The position numbers were made by a program, and so were the translations under genes. From G025836975 sp048751585 (GTDB lineage Bacteria > Pseudomonadota > Gammaproteobacteria > Burkholderiales > Burkholderiaceae_B), in NCBI RefSeq assembly GCF_048751585.1, contig NZ_JAZHOB010000007.1:1-64000 (forward strand): 64,000 bases of DNA. The letters run 5' to 3'. A model generated the notes under the pieces. It was not told the DNA's origin. It ran no database searches and saw only the letters and a list, made by a program, of their open reading frames with translations. Of this stretch, positions 41,298 through 48,826 are shown in pieces. Numbering within the stretch: the stretch's first letter is position 1; the number at the start of each line of letters is the position of its first letter.

Positions 41298-41821
41298 TGC
41301 GGACTCCTTACCACTTTAAGCACGGGCGGCTTCTGCTCCCCGGCATCATCGCCGGACAGAAGGCTGTGCATGCGCTCCCGAGCGCGAGACAAGCGGGACA
41401 TGACGGTGCCCCGGGGTATATCCAGGACCGATGCGGCTTCCTGGTAGCTGAGCTCTTCCAAGCCCACCAGCAGCAGCACTTCGCGCTGATCGATGGGCAG
41501 GAGATAAAGCGCGCGCTGGACATCCCGCAGGAACAGGCCGTCGACCTGCTCTTGGTACGCCTCGCCCGCCAGCCCGGGAAACTCGTTGCCATCGCCGCCG
41601 GTTTCGCGCTGCTTGCGCAACTGGTCGATGTACAGATTCCGCAGCATGGTCAGCAGCCAGGCCTTCAAGTTACTGCCCGCCCGCCATTTGAGCCGCTTGT
41701 TCAAAGCGCGTTCGGCCGTGTCCTGCACGAGATCGTCCGCCCAGGCGGCATTGCCCGTCAGTGCGCGGGCATACCGGCGCAAAACGGGCAGCAAGGCCAC
41801 CACCTCGGATTCGAAGCTCAT
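41294..41821 (-). CDS. ECF-type RNA polymerase sigma factor
   Basis: The start at 41821 gives a 175-aa protein with sigma region 2 (LLPVLRRYARALTGNAAWADDLVQDTAERAL and WLLTMLRNLYIDQLRK) and region 4 (LPIDQREVLLLVGLEELSYQEAASVLDIPRGTVMSRLSRARERM). It is a typical two-domain ECF sigma factor. A longer frame to 41929 would absorb the end of the small lipoprotein gene. Its first targets probably include its own operon, headed by two small exported proteins. Confidence 0.93.
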   Translation of the reverse strand: MSFESEVVALLPVLRRYARALTGNAAWADDLVQDTAERALNKRLKWRAGSNLKAWLLTMLRNLYIDQLRKQRETGGDGNEFPGLAGEAYQEQVDGLFLRDVQRALYLLPIDQREVLLLVGLEELSYQEAASVLDIPRGTVMSRLSRARERMHSLLSGDDAGEQKPPVLKVVRSPQ

Positions 41822-41858
41822 TGAAACATTGGTATCAGACCTGTAATGAAAGCATGTT

Positions 41859-42002
41859 TCAGTACCCTCCTCCGCCATTGCCTGTGTCGGTGGTATTGCT
41901 TGTGCCCGAACTGTTTTGATAGGCGCCATCGCCCGCCGTGCATGCCGACAAGCCTAGCGCCATGGCCAGGAATAGGAACAGGATGATTTTGGATAGCTTC
42001 AT
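41859..42002 (-). CDS. Small lipoprotein, 47 aa
   Basis: An ATG at 42002 behind a strong GAAGGAGG site opens a 47-codon gene: signal peptide MKLSKIILFLFLAMA then GLSAC, a lipobox with the lipidated Cys near residue 21, and a short mature part rich in Gly, Ser, Thr and Asn ending GGGGY. It resembles entericidin-like or other tiny lipoproteins only in general build. It lies between the COG4315 protein and the sigma factor on the same strand and is likely co-transcribed. Confidence 0.75.
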   Translation of the reverse strand: MKLSKIILFLFLAMALGLSACTAGDGAYQNSSGTSNTTDTGNGGGGY

Positions 42003-42038
42003 GACAGCCTCCTTCGGGCTGCTTGCATGCGCGGCGGA

Positions 42039-42404
42039 TCAGGGTTTGGCGATATGCCATATCCCCTTGATTCCGTCGCCTTGCGCATCGCCCGGCTTTT
42101 TGTCCTTGACGAACCGGTACAAGGGTTGCCCTTTGTACGCCCATTGCCGCTTGCCGTCGTGTGTCTGGACAAAGCTCCAGTCGCCTCCGGCCTTGTCGGC
42201 GGCTTCCGCAAGCGCGGGTGGCCAGTTCTGTGCGCACGACGCGTCGCAGGCGCTTTTGCCCGGTGTATCCTTGTCGAAGGTATAAAGCGTGGCGCCGCTT
42301 CCATCCACCCATTGCCCATTGTTCTGCTTGGGCATTTCGGCTAATGCCGGGCCGGCCAGCACCGCGCAGGCAAGCAACAGAAATAAGGATTTTGATTTTT
42401 GCAT
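42039..42404 (-). CDS. COG4315-type exported protein (Yx[FWY]xxD repeat)
   Basis: From ATG 42404, after GGGAGAGACC, the 121-aa product has a signal peptide (MQKSKSLFLLLACAVLAGPALA) and the secreted-repeat motifs ATLYTFDKDTPGKSACDASCAQNWPPAL and GQPLYRFVKDKKPGD. These are the hallmark of small periplasmic COG4315 proteins, often encoded with ECF sigma factors. Two cysteines lie in the SACDASC segment. It is the first gene of the likely four-gene operon with the small lipoprotein, sigma and anti-sigma genes. Confidence 0.88.
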   Translation of the reverse strand: MQKSKSLFLLLACAVLAGPALAEMPKQNNGQWVDGSGATLYTFDKDTPGKSACDASCAQNWPPALAEAADKAGGDWSFVQTHDGKRQWAYKGQPLYRFVKDKKPGDAQGDGIKGIWHIAKP

Positions 42405-42619
42405 GGTCTCTCCCGGTAAGGGCGTGCCGCGCGGCCGCGCTGGCAGAATGCATGCGCGCTCCGGCGGACGGCCCATAGTGCTCCGCCCTGTCAATTTAAA
42501 CAATTAACCGGACAGACACTAGCTAAACGCACAGGGCCCGCGGTTTATTCCAGGCCGCCCCTTTATTTTGCATCCGCTTGCACTTTATGGCGCGCGGACG
42601 GCCGTGCGCGTCGGCGACC

Positions 42620-43039
42620 CTAGTGGAAATCGCTGACCTTGGCGCGAAGCTTCTTGACTTCTCCGTGCAAGGTCTTGCGCTGTACCCGCCGGCGCTGAGA
42701 GGCCCGCGTGGGCCGCGTTGCCTTGCGCGGCACCGGCTTGTCCAGGGCCTGGCGCAACAGCTCGATCAACCTTTCCAGCGCGTCGGCGCGGTTCTTGTCC
42801 TGGCTGCGAAAGGCCTGAGCCTTGATTACGACGACACCGTCTTTCGATATGCGCCTGTCATTCAGTTCGCGCAAGGCGGTCTTGACCTCTTCGGGAAGGC
42901 TGGATGCCTGGATGTCGAAACGCAGGTGAACGGCGCTGGACACCTTGTTGACGTTCTGGCCGCCCGCTCCCTGGGCCCGGATCATGGTGAACTCGACCTC
43001 GCGCTCGTCGAGGAAAATCTGGCCGCTTATAGGCTGCAT
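42620..43039 (-). CDS. arfB: Peptidyl-tRNA hydrolase / ribosome rescue factor ArfB (YaeJ)
   Basis: The 139-aa product has the release-factor catalytic motif in RAQGAGGQNVNKV (GGQ near residue 26) and a Lys/Arg-rich tail (RPTRASQRRRVQRKTLHGEVKKLRAK) that inserts in the empty mRNA channel. Both features identify ArfB, which frees stalled ribosomes by hydrolysing peptidyl-tRNA. Length matches E. coli YaeJ (140 aa). Upstream neighbours are not related. Confidence 0.95.
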   Translation of the reverse strand: MQPISGQIFLDEREVEFTMIRAQGAGGQNVNKVSSAVHLRFDIQASSLPEEVKTALRELNDRRISKDGVVVIKAQAFRSQDKNRADALERLIELLRQALDKPVPRKATRPTRASQRRRVQRKTLHGEVKKLRAKVSDFH

Positions 43040-43200
43040 ATCGTCGCTTCTGTATACGTATGATGGTTATGGCACCGCAAGCCCCCGCGTCGGGTAGCAG
43101 CGGTGTCAACAGCCATTATCGCAGCGATCTTGCACACCAGGCATACAGGATGTCCGGATGGGCGCGGTGAATCTCCCCGAAACCCGCGCCACCCGCAACG

Positions 43201-44169
43201 TCAGTCCACCTTGCCGATATTTCTTACCGCCTTGACCAGCGCGGCGTCGTCGGTGTCCCAGTACTTCTGGAATTCGGGTGCGTCCATGTATTCGATGGGG
43301 CTGCCCGCCGCCAGGACCTTGGCCTGAATGTCCGGGTCGTTGGCGACGCTTTTGGCGCTGGCGCGCAAGGTCTTTATGACCTCGGCCGGCACATCCGCCG
43401 GCACGAATATCCCCGACCACTGCACGAACTTGGCATCGTAGCCCAGCGACTCAAGACTGGGCACATCGGGCAGCGTTGCCAGCGGCTTGTCGCCCCAATG
43501 CGCCAGGGCGCGCACCTTCCCCGCCTTGATATGCTGCACAATGCTGGACGGGCCGGTGGAAATGGCCTGCACCTGTCCACCCAGGAGCGCCGCCACGGCC
43601 GGCCCCGCGCCCGTGTACGGGACATGGGTCAGCTTGATGCCGGCGGCGCTTTCCAGCATAGCCATCGGAACGTGCATGGAGCCGTAGATGCCCGAACTGC
43701 CGTAGTTGATCTTGCCTGGCTGCTTTTTGGCCGCTTCCACGAATTCCTTGGCCGTCTTCCAGGGAGAATCGGCGCGCACCACCAGGACGGTCGGATCGGC
43801 CGTAATGCGGGCGATGGGCTTGAACTGGCTGGTTTCATAGGCCGCCTTGCGGCCCAGGATCTTGTCGGCCTCGGGCAGGATGGATATGGACGAAAGCATA
43901 AGCATGATGGTGTAGCCGTCGGGTTTGGCGCGCGCCGCCTCGCCTGCTCCGATCGCTCCGCCCGCCCCGACCTTGTTCTCGATGACCACCGGCTGCCCCA
44001 GATTGCGCGACATGGCGTCGGCTATCGGTCTGGCTACCGTATCGGTGACGCCTCCCGGTGGGAAGGGTACGATCATCTTGATGGCATGGTCGGGGTACTT
44101 AGCCATAACGCTGCTGGATAAAAGCAGCGCGGCGACGGCGCCCAGTGTCTTCAATGTTGTTTTATGCAT
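43201..44169 (-). CDS. Bug/TctC-family periplasmic solute-binding receptor
   Basis: From ATG 44169 behind GAGGAGACAA the 322-aa product has a signal peptide (residues 1-22, ending SSVMA) and the Bug pattern: YPDHAIKMIVPFPPGGVTDTVARPIADAM, ENKVGAGGAIGAGEAARAKPDGYT and LTHVPYTGAGPAVAALLGGQ. Such receptors bind carboxylated compounds in the periplasm for TctAB-type permeases. It is followed on the same transcript side by the fumarylacetoacetase-type gene (35 bp apart, upstream), which suggests an aromatic or keto-acid ligand. The permease could be the tctBA pair 3 kb away. Confidence 0.93.
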   Translation of the reverse strand: MHKTTLKTLGAVAALLLSSSVMAKYPDHAIKMIVPFPPGGVTDTVARPIADAMSRNLGQPVVIENKVGAGGAIGAGEAARAKPDGYTIMLMLSSISILPEADKILGRKAAYETSQFKPIARITADPTVLVVRADSPWKTAKEFVEAAKKQPGKINYGSSGIYGSMHVPMAMLESAAGIKLTHVPYTGAGPAVAALLGGQVQAISTGPSSIVQHIKAGKVRALAHWGDKPLATLPDVPSLESLGYDAKFVQWSGIFVPADVPAEVIKTLRASAKSVANDPDIQAKVLAAGSPIEYMDAPEFQKYWDTDDAALVKAVRNIGKVD

Positions 44170-44203
44170 TTGTTGTCTCCTCGGTATCGATTTGGTCGAT
44201 GGC

Positions 44204-45079
44204 TTAGATGAATCTGTTTTCAAGCACTCCCAGCCCGTCTATTTCTATACGCACCACATCGTGGGCTTTCAGGTATTGCGGCGGGGTCAGGCCCATTCCG
44301 ACGCCGGCGGGCGTGCCGGTGGCGATGATATCGCCCGGCAGCAAGGTGATGCCGCGCGAGCAGGTTTCGATAAGAGCGGGTATGTCGAAAATGAAATCCC
44401 GCGTGTGGCCATCCTGGCGCGGCTCGCCATTGACCCAGCAGCGCACCCGGGTATTGGTGCCATCCAGTTCGTCGGCGGTCACCACCCAGGGGCCCATGGG
44501 GCAAAACGTGTCGAAAGACTTGCCAAGGTCCCACTGCTGATGGCGCATCTGGACATCGCGCGCCGTGACATCGTTGACGATGGTGTAGCCGAATACATGT
44601 TTCAGGGCGTCATCGCGGCTTATGTTCTTCCCGCCCGTGCCGATCACGACCGCCAGTTCGGCTTCGTAGTCGATCTGATTGGACACGGCGCCGGGCAAGA
44701 CGACATTGTCCTTGGGCCCCACCACGCATTCCGGAAACTTGGTGAACACGATGGGCCATGCCGCCGGGTCGGCGTTGTTGGCTTTGAAGACCGAACCGGA
44801 TAGCTCTTTGGCGTGCGCATGGTAGTTGCGCCCGACACAGAAAATATTGCGTCGAGGCACTGGAATGGGAGCCGCAAGCACGACGGAATCCATCGATAGG
44901 CTGGGGCCCGACAGTTTGGAAAGGTCTTCTCCCTTGCCGGCCAGATCGATCAGGGCGAGCACCCCTTTGCGCGCCTGTTCGATGGGGATATCCAGCCGGG
45001 TGATGCTTGATCCGTCGGCCGATACCGCGCCCACGAGGCGCTCCGTGCTTTCCCCTTGCGTAAATGTTGCGAATCGCAT
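44204..45079 (-). CDS. Fumarylacetoacetate hydrolase-family protein
   Basis: The 291-aa product has the FAH C-terminal domain: RRNIFCVGRNYHAHAKE near residue 75, DYEAELAVVIG (the acidic metal ligands), GYTIVNDVTARDVQMRHQQW and ITLLPGDIIATGTPAGVG. It probably cleaves or isomerises a fumarylpyruvate-like or acylpyruvate intermediate of aromatic catabolism. It is the first gene of an operon with the Bug receptor; twin ACCAATTGGT sites and a divergent FadR-type regulator lie upstream. The exact substrate cannot be told. Confidence 0.9.
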   Translation of the reverse strand: MRFATFTQGESTERLVGAVSADGSSITRLDIPIEQARKGVLALIDLAGKGEDLSKLSGPSLSMDSVVLAAPIPVPRRNIFCVGRNYHAHAKELSGSVFKANNADPAAWPIVFTKFPECVVGPKDNVVLPGAVSNQIDYEAELAVVIGTGGKNISRDDALKHVFGYTIVNDVTARDVQMRHQQWDLGKSFDTFCPMGPWVVTADELDGTNTRVRCWVNGEPRQDGHTRDFIFDIPALIETCSRGITLLPGDIIATGTPAGVGMGLTPPQYLKAHDVVRIEIDGLGVLENRFI

Positions 45080-45093
45080 TCTGCTCCTGTTTT

Positions 45094-45103
45094 ACCAATT
45101 GGT
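45094..45103. promoter_or_regulatory. GntR/FadR-type operator, copy 1
   Basis: ACCAATTGGT is a perfect 10-bp palindrome, 15 bp upstream of the FAH-family start. An identical copy lies 104 bp away. The TTGGT/ACCAA halves are common in FadR-subfamily operators. Confidence 0.65.
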
Positions 45104-45197
45104 TCCAGTTTTGGTTTTCAAGCCTAATAGGCCTGGTCAAATGCATTCTAGAGCTGAAATTGGACCCGCACAATAGGAAGCGTTCTTGTCATTGTTG

Positions 45198-45207
45198 ACC
45201 AATTGGT
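45198..45207. promoter_or_regulatory. GntR/FadR-type operator, copy 2
   Basis: The second identical ACCAATTGGT lies about 50 bp upstream of the regulator start. TTGACC overlaps its left half. Sites 104 bp apart (about ten helical turns) would allow one regulator to loop the DNA between the divergent promoters. Confidence 0.65.
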
Positions 45208-45257
45208 ATCGTTAAAATATCATCGCAATGCTATGCATAAGGAATTGGAATTGGGTC

Positions 45258-45962
45258 ATGGATGATTTGCTTGCGAAGCTGGGTACCCGCGCCGCCGGTG
45301 CGAAGGCGCTTGCCCGCCATCTGCTGGAGGAAATGGCGGCGGGCCGCCTGCGCGAAGGGGTAAAACTGCCGCCCGAACGTGAGCTCAGCCAGCGATTCGA
45401 CACTTCGCGCGGCGCGGTGCGCCGGGTGCTGGGGGAACTGCGCCAGCAAGGCCTGATTACGCAAGCGGTGGGCAGCGGCACTTTCGCGTCCGCCGCCGCG
45501 CACAGCCTTCAAGCGCCCAGCGCGGTCCAAAGTCCGGCGCTGGACACCAGCCCCGCCGAACTCATGGAGGCGCGCCTGCTTATCGAGCCCCTGATGCCCG
45601 CCCTGATTGCCTTGAATGCAAGTGCGGCGGACTTTGCCCTCATGCAGGAATGCCTGGAAAAATCCGAAGCGGCTCAGACCATAGAAGAATTCGAGCACTG
45701 GGACGAGACGCTGCACAGGTCGTTTGCCCAGGCTACACACAACTCTTTCTTCCTGCATATTCTGGATCTGACGAACCGCGTGCGGGAACAAGGCGAATGG
45801 GGCCGGTTAAAACGCAACTCGCTGACCGCCGAGCGCCGACGCCAATACGAAATGCAGCACCGCGGCATCGTGGAAGCGCTCAAGGACCGCGATGCGGCCC
45901 AGGCCCGCGCATTATTGCTGGGGCACCTGGAACAGATCCAGCGGAACCTTTTCCAGGCCTGA
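45258..45962 (+). CDS. FadR-subfamily GntR transcription regulator (FCD domain)
   Basis: From ATG 45258 the 234-aa product has a GntR winged-helix (GVKLPPERELSQRFDTSRGAVRRVLGELRQQGLI and GSGTF) and an FCD ligand domain with DETLHRSFAQATHNSFF and a late HRGIVEALKDRDAAQA, containing the His/Asp metal-site residues. It is divergent from the FAH/Bug operon and is expected to repress it until an acid intermediate binds. A longer start at 45228 is possible but lacks a better ribosome site. Confidence 0.92.
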   Translation: MDDLLAKLGTRAAGAKALARHLLEEMAAGRLREGVKLPPERELSQRFDTSRGAVRRVLGELRQQGLITQAVGSGTFASAAAHSLQAPSAVQSPALDTSPAELMEARLLIEPLMPALIALNASAADFALMQECLEKSEAAQTIEEFEHWDETLHRSFAQATHNSFFLHILDLTNRVREQGEWGRLKRNSLTAERRRQYEMQHRGIVEALKDRDAAQARALLLGHLEQIQRNLFQA

Positions 45963-46044
45963 TTGCCGACGGCCTTTTGGCGTAAGGCGGGCTGTGCGCG
46001 GCCAGCCCAGCCCAATTGCCGTCGCTTTCCTTTTGGCCGCCGGT

Positions 46045-46392
46045 TTAGCCCGGCGCGTGGCTCTTGGCGTGATTGATGGTGTCCAGCGCCAGCGTTGAAT
46101 GGGCGTAGGCGCCGCCGGCCCGCATTTCGGCCGCGACCCAGATAGCTTCCATGATCTCCTGTTCACTGGCTCCCTGCTTGACGGCAAGCTCGGTATGGCC
46201 CTTGATGCAATAGGGGCACTGAGTGACATGGGCCACCGCCACGGCGATAAGCTGCTTGGTCTTTTTGGGCAAGGCGCCTTCGGCGAATACGGCGGAGCTG
46301 AAGGCCTTGAACGCCGCCTGTATATCGGGCGCCAGATCGGCCCTTTGCTTGGCAAGCTCTTTGGACATGACCGGGTACATCGACTGATCCAT
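46045..46392 (-). CDS. Carboxymuconolactone decarboxylase/AhpD-family protein
   Basis: The 115-aa product has the AhpD-type active site HVTQCPYCIKGHTELA (CxxC plus His, near residue 58) and MEAIWVAAEMRAGGAYAHS downstream. CxxC-bearing members act as alkylhydroperoxide reductase partners or thiol reductases rather than true decarboxylases. It stands alone, convergent with the FadR-type regulator gene. Length and motifs are complete. Confidence 0.9.
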   Translation of the reverse strand: MDQSMYPVMSKELAKQRADLAPDIQAAFKAFSSAVFAEGALPKKTKQLIAVAVAHVTQCPYCIKGHTELAVKQGASEQEIMEAIWVAAEMRAGGAYAHSTLALDTINHAKSHAPG

Positions 46393-46608
46393 GCTGTTTC
46401 TCCTGAAGTGAAAACAATGCCGCGCGAACCCTTTGCCACATCATAGTCCTTCAGCATCCGGATCAGTGTAAAGCCCCCGCCGCCGACTCGCCTGTGCGGT
46501 TGCCTGAACCGCTAAGCCATTTCGGAAAAGGGTTGTGAATAGAGTCGGCTTGAATCACACTATCCGGGCGCAGTTCCCATTTTTTATATATCCATACAGG
46601 AGATCGCC

Positions 46609-47157
46609 ATGAGTCAATATCAGATCGCCGTAGTCGTAGGCAGCCTTAGAAGAGATTCTTTCAATCGCAAGCTGGCCCAGGCGCTTACCCGCCTTGGACC
46701 GCCTGAATTCTCCTTCAAGCCCCTGGAGATCGGCGATCTGCCCCTGTACAACCAGGATGACGACGGGGATCAGGCCGATTCCGTCAAGCGCCTTAAAAGC
46801 GAAATAACGGCATCGCAGGGGCTGCTGTTCGTTACACCGGAATACAACCGTTCCATTCCCGGCGTGCTGAAAAATGCCATCGATAACGCTTCGCGCCCCT
46901 ATGGCCAGAGCGCCTGGGCCGGCAAGCCCGCCGGTGTTATCGGCGTCTCGGTTGGCGCTATCGGCTCGGCGCTGGCGCAACAGCACCTGCGTAATATTCT
47001 GGCCTATCTCGATGCCCCCACCATGGGCCAGCCCGAGGCCTTCATTCAGGCGAACGACAAGCTGTTCGATGAGGCCGGCAACATAGGCCCCGCCAGCAAG
47101 GACTTCCTGCAGGGCTGGATGGATCGCTATGTGGCGTGGGTGAAAAAGCACGCCTGA
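46609..47157 (+). CDS. NADPH-dependent FMN reductase (ChrR/YieF type)
   Basis: A 182-aa flavodoxin-fold protein: VVVGSLRRDSFNRKLAQAL at the start (FMN phosphate loop), FVTPEYNRSIPGVLKNAIDNASRP near residue 76 (the isoalloxazine loop, diagnostic) and GVSVGAIGSALAQQHLR. Such enzymes reduce quinones, azo dyes or chromate; ChrR-type members detoxify Cr(VI). A second chromate transporter gene lies 430 bp downstream, so a chromate link is possible but not shown. An AGGAGATCGCC site precedes the ATG. Confidence 0.92.
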   Translation: MSQYQIAVVVGSLRRDSFNRKLAQALTRLGPPEFSFKPLEIGDLPLYNQDDDGDQADSVKRLKSEITASQGLLFVTPEYNRSIPGVLKNAIDNASRPYGQSAWAGKPAGVIGVSVGAIGSALAQQHLRNILAYLDAPTMGQPEAFIQANDKLFDEAGNIGPASKDFLQGWMDRYVAWVKKHA

Positions 47158-47217
47158 TGCGGGAGGGCGCGCCGCCGCCAACCGGAGCCGGATATCGGCG
47201 GCGCGTCCCGGGGTAGC

Positions 47218-47514
47218 CTAGATTTGCTCAAAGCGCTCGAAATAGCGCTCGGTGAACGTTTCGCGATGGTTGACTTCACCGACTCGAGCGCCGGGTGGTC
47301 CGACATGCAGCCATGAAAGCATGCGATCGACCCGGTCATGCGGGCCCTGCAGCAAAGCCTCCACCGAGCCGTCCTCCAGGTTGCGCACCCATCCCCTGAC
47401 ACCCAGCAGATGGGCCTGGCGGACCGTCGCGGCCCGAAAGCCGACTCCTTGCACCCGCCCTGTAATATTGACGCTGATGGTTTCAGCTTGGCTGTCGTTG
47501 TATAGCTTTTTCAT
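47218..47514 (-). CDS. acyP: Acylphosphatase
   Basis: From ATG 47514 the 98-aa product has the acylphosphatase motifs VNITGRVQGVGFRAATVRQAH (Arg of the phosphate cradle in GVGFR) and GVRGWVRNLEDGSVEALLQG (catalytic Asn in VRNLEDG). The enzyme hydrolyses acyl phosphates such as 1,3-bisphosphoglycerate. It is convergent with the FMN reductase gene, with a GC-rich dyad (47165-47209) between them. Confidence 0.94.
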   Translation of the reverse strand: MKKLYNDSQAETISVNITGRVQGVGFRAATVRQAHLLGVRGWVRNLEDGSVEALLQGPHDRVDRMLSWLHVGPPGARVGEVNHRETFTERYFERFEQI

Positions 47515-47592
47515 AATGCTCAGTGTATCGAATGGGCAACTCACGGCAACTCTGATTATTATGTCACGATCTTTCCGACGCTTCCCTTATCC

Positions 47593-48822
47593 ATGACCGC
47601 CAACTCAGACCCCGCAACAGCACACCGATCCGCCAAAGAAGCATGGAAGGTCTTCCTGGCTTTCCTGCGATTGGGACTTACTTCGTTTGGGGGCCCCGTC
47701 GCGCATCTGGGCTACTTCCGGGACGAATTCGTTACACGCCGCCAATGGCTGGATGATCGCAATTACGCCGACCTGGTGGCTTTATGCCAGTTCCTGCCCG
47801 GCCCGGCCAGCAGCCAGACCGGCATGGCCATAGGGCTGGCCCGGGCGGGTTATGCCGGCGCTTTCGCGGCATGGCTGGGCTTCACCCTGCCTTCCGCGGC
47901 GGCCATGATTCTGTTCGCGCTGGGCATGGCCAGTTGGGGCGACTTCGTTTCACCCGGCTTCCTGCATGGCTTGAAGATCGCCGCCGTGGCCGTGGTGGCG
48001 CAAGCGGTGTGGGGCATGGGCAGCAGGCTGTGCACCGACAATTTGCGCATAGGACTGGCCATCGGCGCGGCCTGCCTGACCCTGTTGTGGCCGGGTCCAG
48101 CCGGGCAGATGGCAGCCATGGCGGTGGCTGCATCATTGGGAATGCTTTGGTTCAAGCCGGCGGACATCCAGGCGCGCAGCCCGGGACATCTGAGTTTTCC
48201 CATCAGCCGAACCGCCGGCCTGGCATGGCTGTTGCTGTTCGCCGCCCTATTGATAGGCCTGCCCATCGCCGCGCAGGCCACCGGCAGCATCATGCTGGCC
48301 ATATTCGACGCGTTCTACCGCGCGGGGTCGCTGGTGTTCGGCGGAGGCCATGTACTGCTGCCCCTGTTGCAAGCCGAGGTCGTGCCCAAGGGCTGGGTAT
48401 CCGATGCCACTTTTCTTGCCGGCTATGGCGCCGTTCAGGCCGTGCCGGGCCCCCTCTTCACCTTTGCCGGGTTCCTGGGCGCCTCCATCGATACCGGCAT
48501 CAACGGTGTGGTTAGCGGGATATGGGGCATAACCGCTATTTTCGTTCCTTCCTTCCTGCTGGTATGCGGCGCCTTGCCGTTCTGGAATCAATTCCGGCGG
48601 AACCGCCGCATGCGCGCGGCGATGGATGGCGTCAATGCCGGTGTCGTGGGATTGCTTCTGGCGGCCCTGTACCAACCGGTGTGGGCCAGCGCCATCATGA
48701 GGCCGGCCGATTTCAGCCTGGGGCTGCTGGCTTTCGGCGCCCTGATGTATTTCCGGGTCCCCCCCTGGCTGGTGGTCGCGGCCAGCGGCCTGGCCGGCTC
48801 GCTGCTGGCCACCCTGCCTTAA
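47593..48822 (+). CDS. chrA: Second chromate efflux transporter (ChrA paralogue)
   Basis: A 409-aa CHR transporter with both halves: LRLGLTSFGGPVAHLGYFRDE and CQFLPGPASSQTGMAIGL, then AGSLVFGGGHVLLPLLQAE and YGAVQAVPGPLFTFAGFLGA. It is clearly distinct from the 454-aa ChrA of the accessory region and has no chrB nearby. High GC and neat fit with neighbours suggest it is the resident chromosomal copy. It starts 78 bp after the acylphosphatase gene start on the other strand. Confidence 0.93.
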   Translation: MTANSDPATAHRSAKEAWKVFLAFLRLGLTSFGGPVAHLGYFRDEFVTRRQWLDDRNYADLVALCQFLPGPASSQTGMAIGLARAGYAGAFAAWLGFTLPSAAAMILFALGMASWGDFVSPGFLHGLKIAAVAVVAQAVWGMGSRLCTDNLRIGLAIGAACLTLLWPGPAGQMAAMAVAASLGMLWFKPADIQARSPGHLSFPISRTAGLAWLLLFAALLIGLPIAAQATGSIMLAIFDAFYRAGSLVFGGGHVLLPLLQAEVVPKGWVSDATFLAGYGAVQAVPGPLFTFAGFLGASIDTGINGVVSGIWGITAIFVPSFLLVCGALPFWNQFRRNRRMRAAMDGVNAGVVGLLLAALYQPVWASAIMRPADFSLGLLAFGALMYFRVPPWLVVAASGLAGSLLATLP

Positions 48823-48826
48823 ACCA

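Noticed and set aside
47165..47209. GC-rich dyad between the FMN reductase and acylphosphatase genes as an intrinsic terminator
   Set aside because: The stem is good but no T-run follows in either direction; not called as a terminator.
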